DNA of 64,000 bases from Streptomyces sp. SID8352 (GTDB taxonomy: Bacteria > Actinomycetota > Actinomycetes > Streptomycetales > Streptomycetaceae): the NCBI RefSeq assembly GCF_009862265.1, contig NZ_WWGX01000035.1:65786-129785 (forward strand), in the 5' to 3' direction. The position numbers and the translations under genes are program-made. The notes beneath the pieces were generated by a model. It was not told where the DNA came from, did not search any database, and saw only the letters and a program-made list of their open reading frames with translations. Below, piece after piece: positions 38,980 through 47,944 of the stretch (position 1 is the stretch's first letter; each line of letters starts with the position of its first letter).

Positions 38980-39711
38980 TCAGGGCCGGGTCCAGGCGGG
39001 GCCGCCGGCCGAGAAGCGGTGTGCCAGGACGGCCACGCACCCGAGCAGGGGCAGGGTCAGCGCCAGGGCGAGCGCGAGACGGCCGTCCAGGACCAGCCGG
39101 GCTCCGCCGAGCGCGCCGAGGAACATGACGAGCACGGCCAGGACGCGGCGGCCCGGGCGGGGCGCCGCCCCGCCCGCGGCCGTGGAGTCCGCGGCCAGCC
39201 CCGTCAGGGTCAGGGTGAGGACCGTCGTGGTGAGGTCGGGCACGCCCAGGCGCCGCGCGACCGCGTTCTGCAGCCCCATGCCGAGGGAGAGGAGCACGAT
39301 CAGCGCGTACTGGACGCCGGTCGTCATCCGGCCCCCGGCCGCGGCGGCGACCACCGCGGCGACCGCGAACAGGACCGCCTGGGCGGCGGACGCCCGGGAC
39401 AGCAGCCTCCCGCGGTGCGCGGCGAGGCGGACGGAGAGCCGGCCCCCGGCGAGCGCCCCGAGGAGGAACGCCGCCACCGCGGCCCCGGAGGCGAGCGTGG
39501 ACAGCCCCGGCGCCCCGACCAGGGAGAAGCCCATGAAGACCACGTTGCCGGTCATGTTGGCGACGAACACCCTGCCCAGCGCCAGGAAGCTCACCGCGTC
39601 GGTCAGACCGGTGACCAGGGTCAGGACCAGCAGCAGCGGCGGCAGCGGACCGTGCCGCTCCCCCCGGGGCGGCACGAGGGTGCGGTACGCGTCCGTCAGC
39701 AGAGCGCGCAC
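38980..39711 (-). CDS. DUF1275 (YoaK-like) integral membrane protein
   Basis: This is a membrane protein of 243 residues with about six hydrophobic helices. The family features LVTGLTDAVSFLALGRVFVANMTGNVVFMGF near the N terminus and SLGMGLQNAVARRLGVPDLTTTVLTLTLTGLA in the middle are clear DUF1275 hallmarks. The start is a GTG at 39711 preceded by GGAGGAGG. The physiological role of the family is not established. It is 55 bp upstream of the SUMF1-like gene on the same strand and may be co-transcribed with it. Confidence 0.8.
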   Translation of the reverse strand: MRALLTDAYRTLVPPRGERHGPLPPLLLVLTLVTGLTDAVSFLALGRVFVANMTGNVVFMGFSLVGAPGLSTLASGAAVAAFLLGALAGGRLSVRLAAHRGRLLSRASAAQAVLFAVAAVVAAAAGGRMTTGVQYALIVLLSLGMGLQNAVARRLGVPDLTTTVLTLTLTGLAADSTAAGGAAPRPGRRVLAVLVMFLGALGGARLVLDGRLALALALTLPLLGCVAVLAHRFSAGGPAWTRP

Positions 39712-40295
39712 ACGGTCCTCCTCCCACCCCTGCGGGCGGCGGGGACGACTCGGGGAACCTTCACGGACGCGGGGACCTCACCGGCGCGGAGGGCGGGCAC
39801 GGACGGTCCCCGATGCTCGCAGCCCCCGGCCGCCGGGAGCGCCCGGACGCGGGCGGCGCCGCCGGGAACCACCCGGACGTGTGCACACGGCGGCGGCCCC
39901 CGGCGCGGACCCGGGCCCCTCCCGGAGGACGCCCGCCGGACCCGGGGGAGGGAAGCCCGCCGTCCCGGGACGACGGCCCCGGCGGCCCGCGCCGCCCGAC
40001 CCACGCCGCCCGGCCCGCCCGCCCTGCGCCGCCCGCCCCCGGGCGTCCGGCGCCCGCCCCCGGCATCCGGGCGTCCGTCCCTCACGGACACGGACTCGTT
40101 GCCGCCGGTACGGCGCCCCGCCATCCGGCGCCGCCCCCGCCGGCTGCCCGGCGCCGCCCCCGCCGTCCGCCCGGCGGCGCTCCGCCCGCCCCCACCGCCC
40201 GGGAACCCGCCCCCGGGCGTCCCGGAGCCCCCCGGCGCCCCGCCGCCGCTGTGCGTGCCGCACAGCCACCCCGGCCGCACCGGTCCTTCCGCCCA
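39712..40295. other. Gene-free spacer upstream of the permease operon
   Basis: This stretch of about 580 bp is GC-rich sequence between the divergent DUF1275 gene and the cytosine-permease-like operon. Open frames on both strands are Pro/Arg/Ala-rich shadows. The DUF1275 promoter should lie near 39720-39800; nothing else was recognised. Confidence 0.5.
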
Positions 40296-40339
40296 GTGAC
40301 CGGGGTCACCGGGACGCCTACCTTCAGCGGAATGTTCCG
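40296..40339 (+). promoter_or_regulatory. Promoter and operator-like palindromes of the codB-like operon
   Basis: GTGACC (40296-40301) and TACCTT (40319-40324) form a plausible -35/-10 pair with 17-bp spacing. GTGACC is itself one arm of the inverted repeat GTGACC-GG-GGTCAC (40296-40309). A second inverted repeat, CGGAA-TG-TTCCG (40328-40339), sits at the expected start of transcription, about 20 bp before the ATG. Both are placed where a repressor, for example the PucR-type protein encoded in the operon, could act. Confidence 0.45.
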
Positions 40340-40359
40340 TTCCCGGCCCGGGAGACGCC

Positions 40360-41718
40360 ATGGAAACCACCGCTGAGCAGCACGACGACCACGCTCTGAG
40401 CCGGATGCCCGCCCACCGCAGGCACCACTGGTTCTCCCTCGCCGTACAGCGCTTCGGAATGCTGAGCTCGCTCGCCAGCTTCCTGATCGGCGCCACGCTC
40501 GGCTTCGGGATGAACTTCTGGGACGCGGTCCTCGCCATCACCTTCGGCGCGGTCGTCCTGGAGATCGTCACGGTCTTCACCGGCATCGCCGGACAGCGCG
40601 AAGGACTGTCCACCTCCGTCCTCGCCCGCTGGACCGGCTTCGGCCGGGCCGGATCCTCCCTGATCGGCCTCGCCATCAGCATCTCGGCACTGGGCTGGTT
40701 CGGCATCCAGAACGCGGTCTCCGCACAGGGCCTGGTCAGCCTCGTCGGCGTCCTGCCGATGTGGGCCTGGGCCCTGGTCTTCGGCCTCGCCGTCACCGCC
40801 ATCGTGATGCTCGGCATCGGCTCCATGGCCTGGACCGCCTACCTCACCGTGCCCGCGTTCCTGGCCCTGGCCGGCTGGTCCATCGTCAGTGAGCTGTCCC
40901 GGCACAGCCTCGGCGACCTGATCCACGCGGCGCCCGCCGGACCCCAGCTGAGCCTGCTGCAGGGCACCTCCATCGTCGCCGGGGGATTCATCGTCGGCGC
41001 CGTCATCACCCCCGACATGAGCCGCTTCAACCGCACCCCCGGGGACGTGGTCCGGCAGACCGTCATCGGCATATCCCTGGGCGAGTACGTCATCGGCCTG
41101 ATCGGCGTCCTGCTCGCCCTCGCCCTGCGCACCAACGACGTCGTCGCCATCGTCACCTCCACGTCCGGCTTCCTCGGCACCCTGGTGATCATCGCCGCCA
41201 CCCTCAAGATCAACGACTGGAACCTCTACGCCGCCTCCCTGGGCATCGTCAACTTCGTCGACCAGGCCTTCGGCCGCCGCGTCCACCGCACCGCGGTCAC
41301 CCTCGCCGCCGGCGTCCTCGGCTCCGTCCTCGGCGCGGCCGGCATCCTCGACCGCTTCACCGACTTCCTGGTGCTGCTCGGCGTGATCTTCCCGCCCATC
41401 GCGGGCATCATGGTCGCCGAGTACTTCATCGCCCGGACCTGGCGCCCCGAACTCGACGCCTCGCGCGAACGCGGCACCCTCCCGGACACCGCGCCGACCT
41501 GGGTACCCGCCGCCCTGGCGGTGTGGGCCTGCGCCTCGCTCTTCGGCCACTTCGTCGACTGGGGCCTGCCGTCCGTGAACTCCGTCGCCGTCGCGATGCT
41601 GCTCTACACGGCGGCGGCCCGGCTCGGCCTGGTCCGCGGCGCCGGCCGGTCCGCCACCCCTCTGCCCCCCACCACCACCGGGACGACGGCGAACCCCGAC
41701 CGCCCGGCCGCCCGGTGA
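40360..41718 (+). CDS. NCS1-family permease (cytosine permease-like)
   Basis: This is a permease of 452 residues with about twelve hydrophobic segments, similar to CodB-type nucleobase/cation symporters. The N-terminal HHWFSLAVQRFGMLSSLASFLIGATLGFGM and the segment GGFIVGAVITPDMSRFNRTPGDVV are characteristic. GGGAG precedes the ATG. It is the first gene of a run with the HyuA-like and DUF917 genes, 25 bp upstream of hyuA. It therefore probably imports the nitrogen heterocycle (pyrimidine, hydantoin or similar) that the other products process. The exact substrate cannot be read from the sequence. Confidence 0.85.
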   Translation: METTAEQHDDHALSRMPAHRRHHWFSLAVQRFGMLSSLASFLIGATLGFGMNFWDAVLAITFGAVVLEIVTVFTGIAGQREGLSTSVLARWTGFGRAGSSLIGLAISISALGWFGIQNAVSAQGLVSLVGVLPMWAWALVFGLAVTAIVMLGIGSMAWTAYLTVPAFLALAGWSIVSELSRHSLGDLIHAAPAGPQLSLLQGTSIVAGGFIVGAVITPDMSRFNRTPGDVVRQTVIGISLGEYVIGLIGVLLALALRTNDVVAIVTSTSGFLGTLVIIAATLKINDWNLYAASLGIVNFVDQAFGRRVHRTAVTLAAGVLGSVLGAAGILDRFTDFLVLLGVIFPPIAGIMVAEYFIARTWRPELDASRERGTLPDTAPTWVPAALAVWACASLFGHFVDWGLPSVNSVAVAMLLYTAAARLGLVRGAGRSATPLPPTTTGTTANPDRPAAR

Positions 41719-41743
41719 AGCCGAGCGAAGGAGAACGCACACC

Positions 41744-43303
41744 ATGCTGAGACTGGGAATCGACGTCGGAGGCACCAACACCGACGCCGTCCTCATCGAC
41801 GGGAACCGTGTCCTGGCCACCACCAAGGCACCCACCAGCCCGGACGTCACCACCGGCATCGTCACCGCGATCGCCGGACTCAAGGAGGCGTCGGACTTCG
41901 ACCCCGCCTCCGTGGCCGCGGTGATGATCGGCACCACCCACTTCATCAACGCCCTCGTCGAGGGCGACCGGCTGGCCCCCACCGCCGCCATCCGCTTCGG
42001 GCTGCCCGCCACCAGCGCCCTGCCGCCCCTGGTCGACTGGCCCGACGGGCTGCGCACCGCCATCGGCGACCACAGCTACCTGTGCCACGGCGGACACGAG
42101 TACGACGGCACCCGCATCGCCGACTTCGACGAACCGGAGTTCCGCGCCGTCCTGGACCGGGCGGCCCGCGCCGGCGCCCGCTCCTTCGCCCTCTCCTCGG
42201 TGTTCTCCCCGGTCAACGCCGAGTTCGAGCAGCGCGCCGCCGAGATCATCGCCGAGGAACTGCCCGGCTGCCCCATCAGCCTCTCCCACGAGATCGGCCG
42301 GATGGGCCTGCTCGGCCGGGAGAACGCCACGGTCGTCAACGCGGCCCTGCGCGAACTGGCCGAACACGTCGCCGCCGGTCTCACCCGGACCGTCACCGCC
42401 GCCGGCATCACCGCCCCCCTCTTCCTCAGCCAGAACGACGGCACCCTGATGGACGTCGACTACGCCCGCCGCTACCCGGTGGCCACCTTCGCCTCCGGCC
42501 CCACCAACTCCATGCGCGGCGCCGCCTTCCTCTCCCGCCGGACCGACTGCGCCGTGATGGACGTCGGCGGCACCACCACCGATGTCGGCATCCTGCGCAA
42601 CGGCTTCCCCCGCGAGGCGTCCGCCGACGTCGCCGTCGCCGGGATCCAGACCAACTTCCGCATGCCCGACGTCCTGTCCATGGGCATCGGCGGCGGCAGC
42701 CACGTCACCCGGGACGGCGCACCGCGCGTGGGCCCCAGGAGCGTCGGCTCCCGGCTCACCGAACAGGCCCTCGTCTTCGGCGGCGACCGGCTCACCGCCA
42801 CCGACCTCGCCGTCGCCGCCGGACTCGCCGCCATCGGCGACCCCGGCCGCGTCGCCCACCTGGACAAGGACCTCGTCCGCGCCGGCCTCGACCACATCGC
42901 CGACCGGATGGCCGAGACCGTCGACCGGATGCGGATCTCCGCCGAACCCGTCCCCGTCGTCGCCGTCGGCGGCGGCAGCATCCTCGTCCCCGACCGGCTC
43001 CCCGGCGCCTCCACCGTCGACCGCCCCGAGCACCATGCCGTGGCCAACGCCATCGGCGCCGCCATCGCCGAGGTCGGCGGCGAGGTCGACCGGGTCTTCT
43101 CCGTCCAGCCCGGCCGCCGCGACACCGTCCTGGACGAGGCCCGGCAGGAAGCGGTCGACCGGACCGTCGCCGCCGGAGCCCGCCCCGGCTCCGTACGGGT
43201 CGTCGACATCGAAGAAGTGCCGCTCGCCTACCTGCCCGGGAACGCCACCCGGATCCGCGTCAAGGCCGTCGGCGAACTCAGCCTGGGAGACAACGATGCG
43301 TGA
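41744..43303 (+). CDS. Hydantoinase/oxoprolinase A-family protein (HyuA-like)
   Basis: This ATPase-fold protein of 519 residues belongs to the hydantoinase A/oxoprolinase group. The N-terminal phosphate loop GIDVGGTNTDAVLI, the internal ASGPTNSMRGAAFL and VMDVGGTTTDVGIL, and the later VPVVAVGGGSILVP show the actin-like two-domain ATPase. It is shorter than the large ATP-dependent hydantoinase/oxoprolinase A chains and no HyuB gene follows. Instead two DUF917 genes are next to it, a frequent genomic pairing. AAGGAG precedes the ATG at 41744 and its 3' end overlaps the first DUF917 gene by 8 bp. Likely role: ATP-dependent opening or activation of a cyclic amide substrate. Confidence 0.8.
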   Translation: MLRLGIDVGGTNTDAVLIDGNRVLATTKAPTSPDVTTGIVTAIAGLKEASDFDPASVAAVMIGTTHFINALVEGDRLAPTAAIRFGLPATSALPPLVDWPDGLRTAIGDHSYLCHGGHEYDGTRIADFDEPEFRAVLDRAARAGARSFALSSVFSPVNAEFEQRAAEIIAEELPGCPISLSHEIGRMGLLGRENATVVNAALRELAEHVAAGLTRTVTAAGITAPLFLSQNDGTLMDVDYARRYPVATFASGPTNSMRGAAFLSRRTDCAVMDVGGTTTDVGILRNGFPREASADVAVAGIQTNFRMPDVLSMGIGGGSHVTRDGAPRVGPRSVGSRLTEQALVFGGDRLTATDLAVAAGLAAIGDPGRVAHLDKDLVRAGLDHIADRMAETVDRMRISAEPVPVVAVGGGSILVPDRLPGASTVDRPEHHAVANAIGAAIAEVGGEVDRVFSVQPGRRDTVLDEARQEAVDRTVAAGARPGSVRVVDIEEVPLAYLPGNATRIRVKAVGELSLGDNDA

Positions 43304-44360
43304 GATCACCGTCCACGACCTGCCCGACATGGCCCGCGGCGCCGCCGTACTGGGCACCGGAGGCGGCGGCGACCCCTACATCGGCCGGCTGCTCGCACAG
43401 CAGTCGATCCGCCGCAACGGCCCCGTCCGCCTCGTCGACGCCGCCGCGCTGCCCGACGACGCCGTGGTCATCCCCACCGCCTTCATGGGCGCCCCCACCG
43501 TCATGCTGGAGAAACTGCCCTCGGGCAGCGAACTCACCGCCGCCCTGAAGGCCCTCGAGGACCTCATCGGCACCCGCGCCACCCACACCGTCTCCATCGA
43601 GGCCGGCGGACTCAACTCGATGATCCCCTTCTCCGCCGCCGCCGAACTCGGCCTGCCCCTCGTCGACGCCGACGGCATGGGCCGCGCCTTCCCCGAACTG
43701 CAGATGCTGCTGCCCACCCTCGGCGGCGTCTCCGCCACCCCGATGGCCCTGGCCGACGAACGCGGCAACACCGTCGGCCTGCGCACCGCCGACAACTCCT
43801 GGGCCGAACGCCTCGCCCGCTCCGCCACCATCGAGATGGGCTGCAGCGCCGCCGTCAGCCTCTACGTCCTGACCGGCAGACAGGTCAAGGACCACATGGT
43901 GCACGGCACCATCACCCTGTGCCGGCACATCGGCACCGCCATCCGCGAGGCCCACGAGAACCACACCGACCCGGTCGCCGCCGCCGCGGCGGTCCTCCGC
44001 GGCCGCCGCGCCTTCCAGGGCAAGCTCGTCGACGTGCGCCGCACCACCGAGGGCGGCTTCGCCCGGGGCGACGCCGTCCTCGAAGGGCTCGGCCCCGACC
44101 TCGGCGACCGCATGGACGTCTCCTTCCAGAACGAGAACCTCGTCGCCCGGCACGACGGCCGGGTCGTCGCCAGCGTCCCCGACCTCATCTGCCTCCTCGA
44201 CACCGACACCGGCGAACCCGTCACCACCGAGACCCTCCGCTACGGACTGCGGGTCAGCGTCGTCGTCGCCCCCTGCGACCCGCGCTGGCGCACCCCCGGG
44301 GGACTCGCCCTGGCCGGCCCCGCCTACTTCGGCTACGACCACCCCTACGTCCCCGTGTGA
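43296..44360 (+). CDS. DUF917-family protein (first copy)
   Basis: This 354-residue protein of the DUF917 family commonly accompanies HyuA-like genes. Family features are the N-terminal LGTGGGGDPYIGRLL, IEAGGLNSMIPFSAAAELGLPLVDADGMGRAFPEL and the C-terminal LDTDTGEPV region. It overlaps the HyuA-like gene by 8 bp, so stoichiometric expression with it is likely. No catalytic assignment is established for the family that I can name; partnership with the HyuA-like ATPase is inferred from the overlap. Confidence 0.8.
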   Translation: MREITVHDLPDMARGAAVLGTGGGGDPYIGRLLAQQSIRRNGPVRLVDAAALPDDAVVIPTAFMGAPTVMLEKLPSGSELTAALKALEDLIGTRATHTVSIEAGGLNSMIPFSAAAELGLPLVDADGMGRAFPELQMLLPTLGGVSATPMALADERGNTVGLRTADNSWAERLARSATIEMGCSAAVSLYVLTGRQVKDHMVHGTITLCRHIGTAIREAHENHTDPVAAAAAVLRGRRAFQGKLVDVRRTTEGGFARGDAVLEGLGPDLGDRMDVSFQNENLVARHDGRVVASVPDLICLLDTDTGEPVTTETLRYGLRVSVVVAPCDPRWRTPGGLALAGPAYFGYDHPYVPV

Positions 44361-44412
44361 CCGCCCCTCCGCACCCCGCGGACACCCCGCCGCCATCTGC
44401 GATCATCGGCCC

Positions 44413-45483
44413 ATGACGTCCACCCGGAACGATGCGCTCCGCACCATCGCCGCGGAGCACATCGACGCCCTGGGCGCGGGCGCCACCCTGCTCGGCTCGG
44501 GCGGCGGCGGGGACGTCTCCCTCGCCGGACACCTCCTGCGCCGGGCCCTGGCACCCGCCGGACGCCGCGTCGAGGTGGTGCCCGCCACCGCCCTCCCGCC
44601 CACCGCCCTGGTCGTCCACGCCGGCGTCGTGGGCGCCCCCGACGTGCTCGCCGAACGGCTCCTGGCCCCCGCCGACCTCGCCCGCGCCGTCGAGGCCCTC
44701 GTCGGCCACCTCGGCGGCGGCCTCGCCGCCGTCGGCGTGATCGAGATCGGCGGGCTGAACGCCATGGCCGCCGTCCTCACCGCCGCCCACCTCGGCGTCC
44801 CCGTCGTCGACGGCGACCTCATGGGCCGGGCCTTCCCCCGGATCAGCCAGACCACGGCCGCCGCCGCGGGCCACCCCGCCGCCCCGCTCGCCCTGGTCGG
44901 CCCCGCCGCCGACACCGTGATCGTCCCGGCCGCCTCCCCGGCCATGGCCGAAGCCCTCATCCGCGGCTGCGCCGCCACCATGGGCGGCGCGGCCTGCCTG
45001 GCGATGTACCCGCTCACCGCCGCCGTGCTCACCGCCCACGGCGTCCGCGCCAGCCTCAGCACCTGCCACGCCCTGGGCACCGCCTTCCTCGCCCACGACC
45101 CCGCCGCCGGCGCCCGCGGACTCGCCGCCCGGCTCGGCGCCCGGCCGCTGTTCGAGGGCCGGATCGACGAGATCCGCCCCCCGCTCGCCGGCGCGCCCGG
45201 CTGCGTCACCCTCACCGCCCCCGACGGCGCCGCCACCGCCCGCCTCGACCACCACGAGGAGTTCCTCGCCGTCACCCTCGACGGCGCCACCGTCGCCCGC
45301 ACCCCCGACATCATCGTCGCCCTCGCCGCCGGCAACGGCGCCCCGCTGCGCACCGACCAGCTCCGGCTCGGCCAGTCCCTCGCCCTGCTCGCCCTGCCCG
45401 CCCTGCACACCTGGCCCCCCGGCACGGACGGCCTCGTCGGCCCCTCCGCCTTCGGCCTCGACCCCGAAGCGGTGACCCCATGA
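44413..45483 (+). CDS. DUF917-family protein (second copy)
   Basis: This 356-residue protein is a diverged paralogue of the gene just upstream. Shared landmarks are LLGSGGGGDVSLAGHLL near the N terminus, IEIGGLNAMAAVLTAAHLGVPVVDGDLMGRAFP in the middle, and a closing region rich in hydrophobic residues. The two copies may form a heteromer. The stop overlaps the PucR-type regulator gene (ATGA), which places regulator and enzymes in one operon. Confidence 0.8.
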   Translation: MTSTRNDALRTIAAEHIDALGAGATLLGSGGGGDVSLAGHLLRRALAPAGRRVEVVPATALPPTALVVHAGVVGAPDVLAERLLAPADLARAVEALVGHLGGGLAAVGVIEIGGLNAMAAVLTAAHLGVPVVDGDLMGRAFPRISQTTAAAAGHPAAPLALVGPAADTVIVPAASPAMAEALIRGCAATMGGAACLAMYPLTAAVLTAHGVRASLSTCHALGTAFLAHDPAAGARGLAARLGARPLFEGRIDEIRPPLAGAPGCVTLTAPDGAATARLDHHEEFLAVTLDGATVARTPDIIVALAAGNGAPLRTDQLRLGQSLALLALPALHTWPPGTDGLVGPSAFGLDPEAVTP

Positions 45484-46997
45484 CCGGCTGCCCCCGCGTC
45501 GCGGACCTCCTCCACGACCCCGTACTCGACGGGGTGCGCACCGTCGCCGGCGCGGCCGGCACCGAACGGACCGTGCGGGACGTGCGCTGGTACGACGGCG
45601 ACGTCGACGGCATCGAGGGCCACCTCCTGCTGTGCGGCGAGAGCGACGTGACCCCCCTGTACCGGCTCGACGCCCTGGTCCGGCGGGCCCAGGAGGCCGG
45701 CGCCGCCGCCCTCCTCGTCGTCGCCGCCCCGGCCCAGCCGCTGCTCTCCGGCGTCCGGCTGGCCGACCGCCTCCGGATCCCCGTGCTCTGGCTGCGCGAG
45801 GACCACCCGGTCCGCCTGGTGCAGGAACTGACCGCCCGGGTCCGCGCCCCCGAACAGGCCCGCGCCCGGACGGTGGAGCGGCTGCTGCGCCGGCTCGCCG
45901 CCAGACGCACCGGCCGGGACATCCTGGCCGGTGCCGGGGAGGTCCTCGCCGCCCCGCTCTCCCTGGTGACCGCCGAGGGGGACGTCCTCCTCGGCGACCC
46001 CGTCGCCCTCGACCCCGCCCTCCGCCTCGGACAGCCCGTGCCCCAGCGCGCCGACCGCGTCCTGGTCCACCCCGTCCTCGACCCCGACGCGCACCGCGCG
46101 GCCGCCTGGCTGGCCTGCCCCTACGAACGCGCCGCCGAGTCCCGGCTGGACACGCTCGCGGTGGGACTGGCCATGACCGAGCCGTTCGTGCGCTCCTGGC
46201 TGTCCGCGCAGCGCGCGCGGACCGTCCGCGACTCCGTCTTCCAGTCCCGGATGCTCTCGGAGATCCTCACCGGCGGAGACTCGGTCAGCCGCGACGTCGT
46301 CCAGGGCGCCGTCTCGCTCGGCTGGCGGCTCCAGGGCTGGCACGTCGGACTGCACCTGGCCGCGGGCGACCCGGGCGGGCCCGGCGTCCGCGACCCCCTC
46401 GTCGAGGAGTTCCGCGCCGCACTGGCCCGGCACGGCGTCCCCCTGGCCGGCGCCGTCAACCGGGGCGACGGATGGGCCCTGTGGACCACGACCGACACCG
46501 AACCCGCGCCCGACGACGCCCGCGCGACCCTGCGGGCGGTCCGCCGGGTGATCGCCGCCCTGCCCCGCGACCGCGACCTGACCGCCGGCATCGGACGCCC
46601 GCACCCCGGCCCCGGCGGCCTCGCCGAGACCCTCACCGAGGCCCGGGACGCCGCGGAACTCGCCCGCAGCCACGACCACCGCCCCGCCGTCGAGCACTCC
46701 GACGAACTGGGCGTCGCCCGGCTGCTGGCCACCTGGCAGCGCTCCGAGGCCACCCGCGCCTTCGCCGACACCTCCCTCGCCCCGCTGCGCGACCCCGCGC
46801 ACACCCACCTGCTGGCCACCCTGCGGACCTACCTGGAGAGCGGCGGATCCGTCGTCCTGACGGCCCAGGCCCTCGGCGTGCACCGCAACACGGTGACCGC
46901 CCGCCTCCAGCAGGTCCGCGAACGCCTCGGCATCGACCTGGACGACCCCAGCCGGCGCCTCGCCCTCCAGGTCGCCTGCCGTGCCCTCGGCGCCTGA
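45480..46997 (+). CDS. PucR-family transcriptional regulator
   Basis: This regulator of 505 residues has an N-terminal PucR-type sensory domain (about 5-130; VADLLHDPVLDGVRTVAGAAGTERTVRDV is its typical opening). A GGDEF-like middle part follows, then a C-terminal helix-turn-helix: LLATLRTYLESGGSVVLTAQALGVHRNTVTARLQQVRERLGIDL in the last 60 residues. PucR proteins control purine, pyrimidine and allantoin use, which agrees with the permease and HyuA-like neighbours. It is the last gene of the overlap chain starting at the permease and probably senses the substrate. Confidence 0.85.
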   Translation: MTGCPRVADLLHDPVLDGVRTVAGAAGTERTVRDVRWYDGDVDGIEGHLLLCGESDVTPLYRLDALVRRAQEAGAAALLVVAAPAQPLLSGVRLADRLRIPVLWLREDHPVRLVQELTARVRAPEQARARTVERLLRRLAARRTGRDILAGAGEVLAAPLSLVTAEGDVLLGDPVALDPALRLGQPVPQRADRVLVHPVLDPDAHRAAAWLACPYERAAESRLDTLAVGLAMTEPFVRSWLSAQRARTVRDSVFQSRMLSEILTGGDSVSRDVVQGAVSLGWRLQGWHVGLHLAAGDPGGPGVRDPLVEEFRAALARHGVPLAGAVNRGDGWALWTTTDTEPAPDDARATLRAVRRVIAALPRDRDLTAGIGRPHPGPGGLAETLTEARDAAELARSHDHRPAVEHSDELGVARLLATWQRSEATRAFADTSLAPLRDPAHTHLLATLRTYLESGGSVVLTAQALGVHRNTVTARLQQVRERLGIDLDDPSRRLALQVACRALGA

Positions 46998-47117
46998 CGG
47001 CACCCCCGCGGCAGGGCGGGTCGCACAGGACACGGCGGCCCGCTGGGCATCGCGCACCTTCCCGGTCCCCTCCGGGCTGCCTACTCTCCCCGTACCCCCG
47101 CTACCGAAGGAGACGAG

Positions 47118-47837
47118 ATGCGCATTCGGGTCATCCTCCCCGTGATCGGCGATGCCCTGATCGAGCACGTCCGCACGGAGGTGACCGGCTGGGCCGCCGC
47201 CGGGACCGAGGTCGACGTGGTGTCGCTGGAGCGGGGAACCGCCAGCATCGAGTCGGAGTACGACGAGGCCCTGGCCGGGCCCGGCATCCTCCGGCGGGTG
47301 GAGGAGGCCGCGGCGGAAGGCGTCGACGGCGTCTTCGTCACCTGCTTCGGCGACCCCGGGGTGCACGCCGCCCGGGAGATCATCGACGCCCCCGTGGTCG
47401 GCGGCTACGAGCCCGCCATGCTCACCGCGCTCAGCCTCGGCGAGCGGATCGGCATCGTCACCGTGCTGCCCAACGTGCTGCCCATGCTCCGCTCGCTGGG
47501 CCGCCGCTACGGCATCGAGGGCCGGATCGGCACCATCCGCGTCGTCGACCTGCCGGTGCTCGGCCTGGAGGACCGCCGGGTGCTCCTCGACCGCCTCTTC
47601 GCCCAGGCGTCGGACGCGGTCACCCGGGGCGAGGCGGACGTCATCGTGCTCGGCTGCACCGGAATGCTGGGCGTCGCCGCCGAACTCCGCGACCGCCTGG
47701 CCGCCGCGGGCCACGCCGTCCCCGTGATCGACCCGACCGGCGCCGCCGTCACCTGGCTGGAGAGCTGCGTCCGCCTGGGCGTCACCCCGAGCCGCACCAC
47801 CTACATGACACCGCCCGCCAAGACCCGCTCCGCCTGA
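47118..47837 (+). CDS. Asp/Glu/hydantoin racemase-family protein
   Basis: This 239-residue protein has the two cysteine motifs of the cofactor-independent racemase family: Cys76 in VTCFGDPG and Cys180 in VLGCTGM, the acid/base pair for proton exchange at the alpha carbon. Hydantoin racemases fall in this family and match the HyuA-like neighbour. It could also be a maleate isomerase-like or Asp/Glu racemase enzyme. GAAGGAG precedes the ATG. It is separated by 120 bp from the PucR gene and may have its own promoter. Confidence 0.8.
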   Translation: MRIRVILPVIGDALIEHVRTEVTGWAAAGTEVDVVSLERGTASIESEYDEALAGPGILRRVEEAAAEGVDGVFVTCFGDPGVHAAREIIDAPVVGGYEPAMLTALSLGERIGIVTVLPNVLPMLRSLGRRYGIEGRIGTIRVVDLPVLGLEDRRVLLDRLFAQASDAVTRGEADVIVLGCTGMLGVAAELRDRLAAAGHAVPVIDPTGAAVTWLESCVRLGVTPSRTTYMTPPAKTRSA

Positions 47838-47884
47838 GGACGCCGGCCCCCGCGGCCCCGCCCGCGCGCCCGGGACCGGACGGC

Positions 47885-47928
47885 GCCGCCCCCGCGGGAC
47901 CGCCGGCGGGCGGCCCGGCGGGGGCGGC
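47885..47928. terminator. Hairpin terminator between convergent genes
   Basis: GCCGCCCCCGC (47885-47895) and GCGGGGGCGGC (47918-47928) form an 11-bp stem around a GC-rich loop that can itself fold. It lies between the convergent racemase and dehydrogenase genes and probably works in both directions. Confidence 0.6.
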
Positions 47929-47944
47929 CCCCCGGTGCGGGCGC

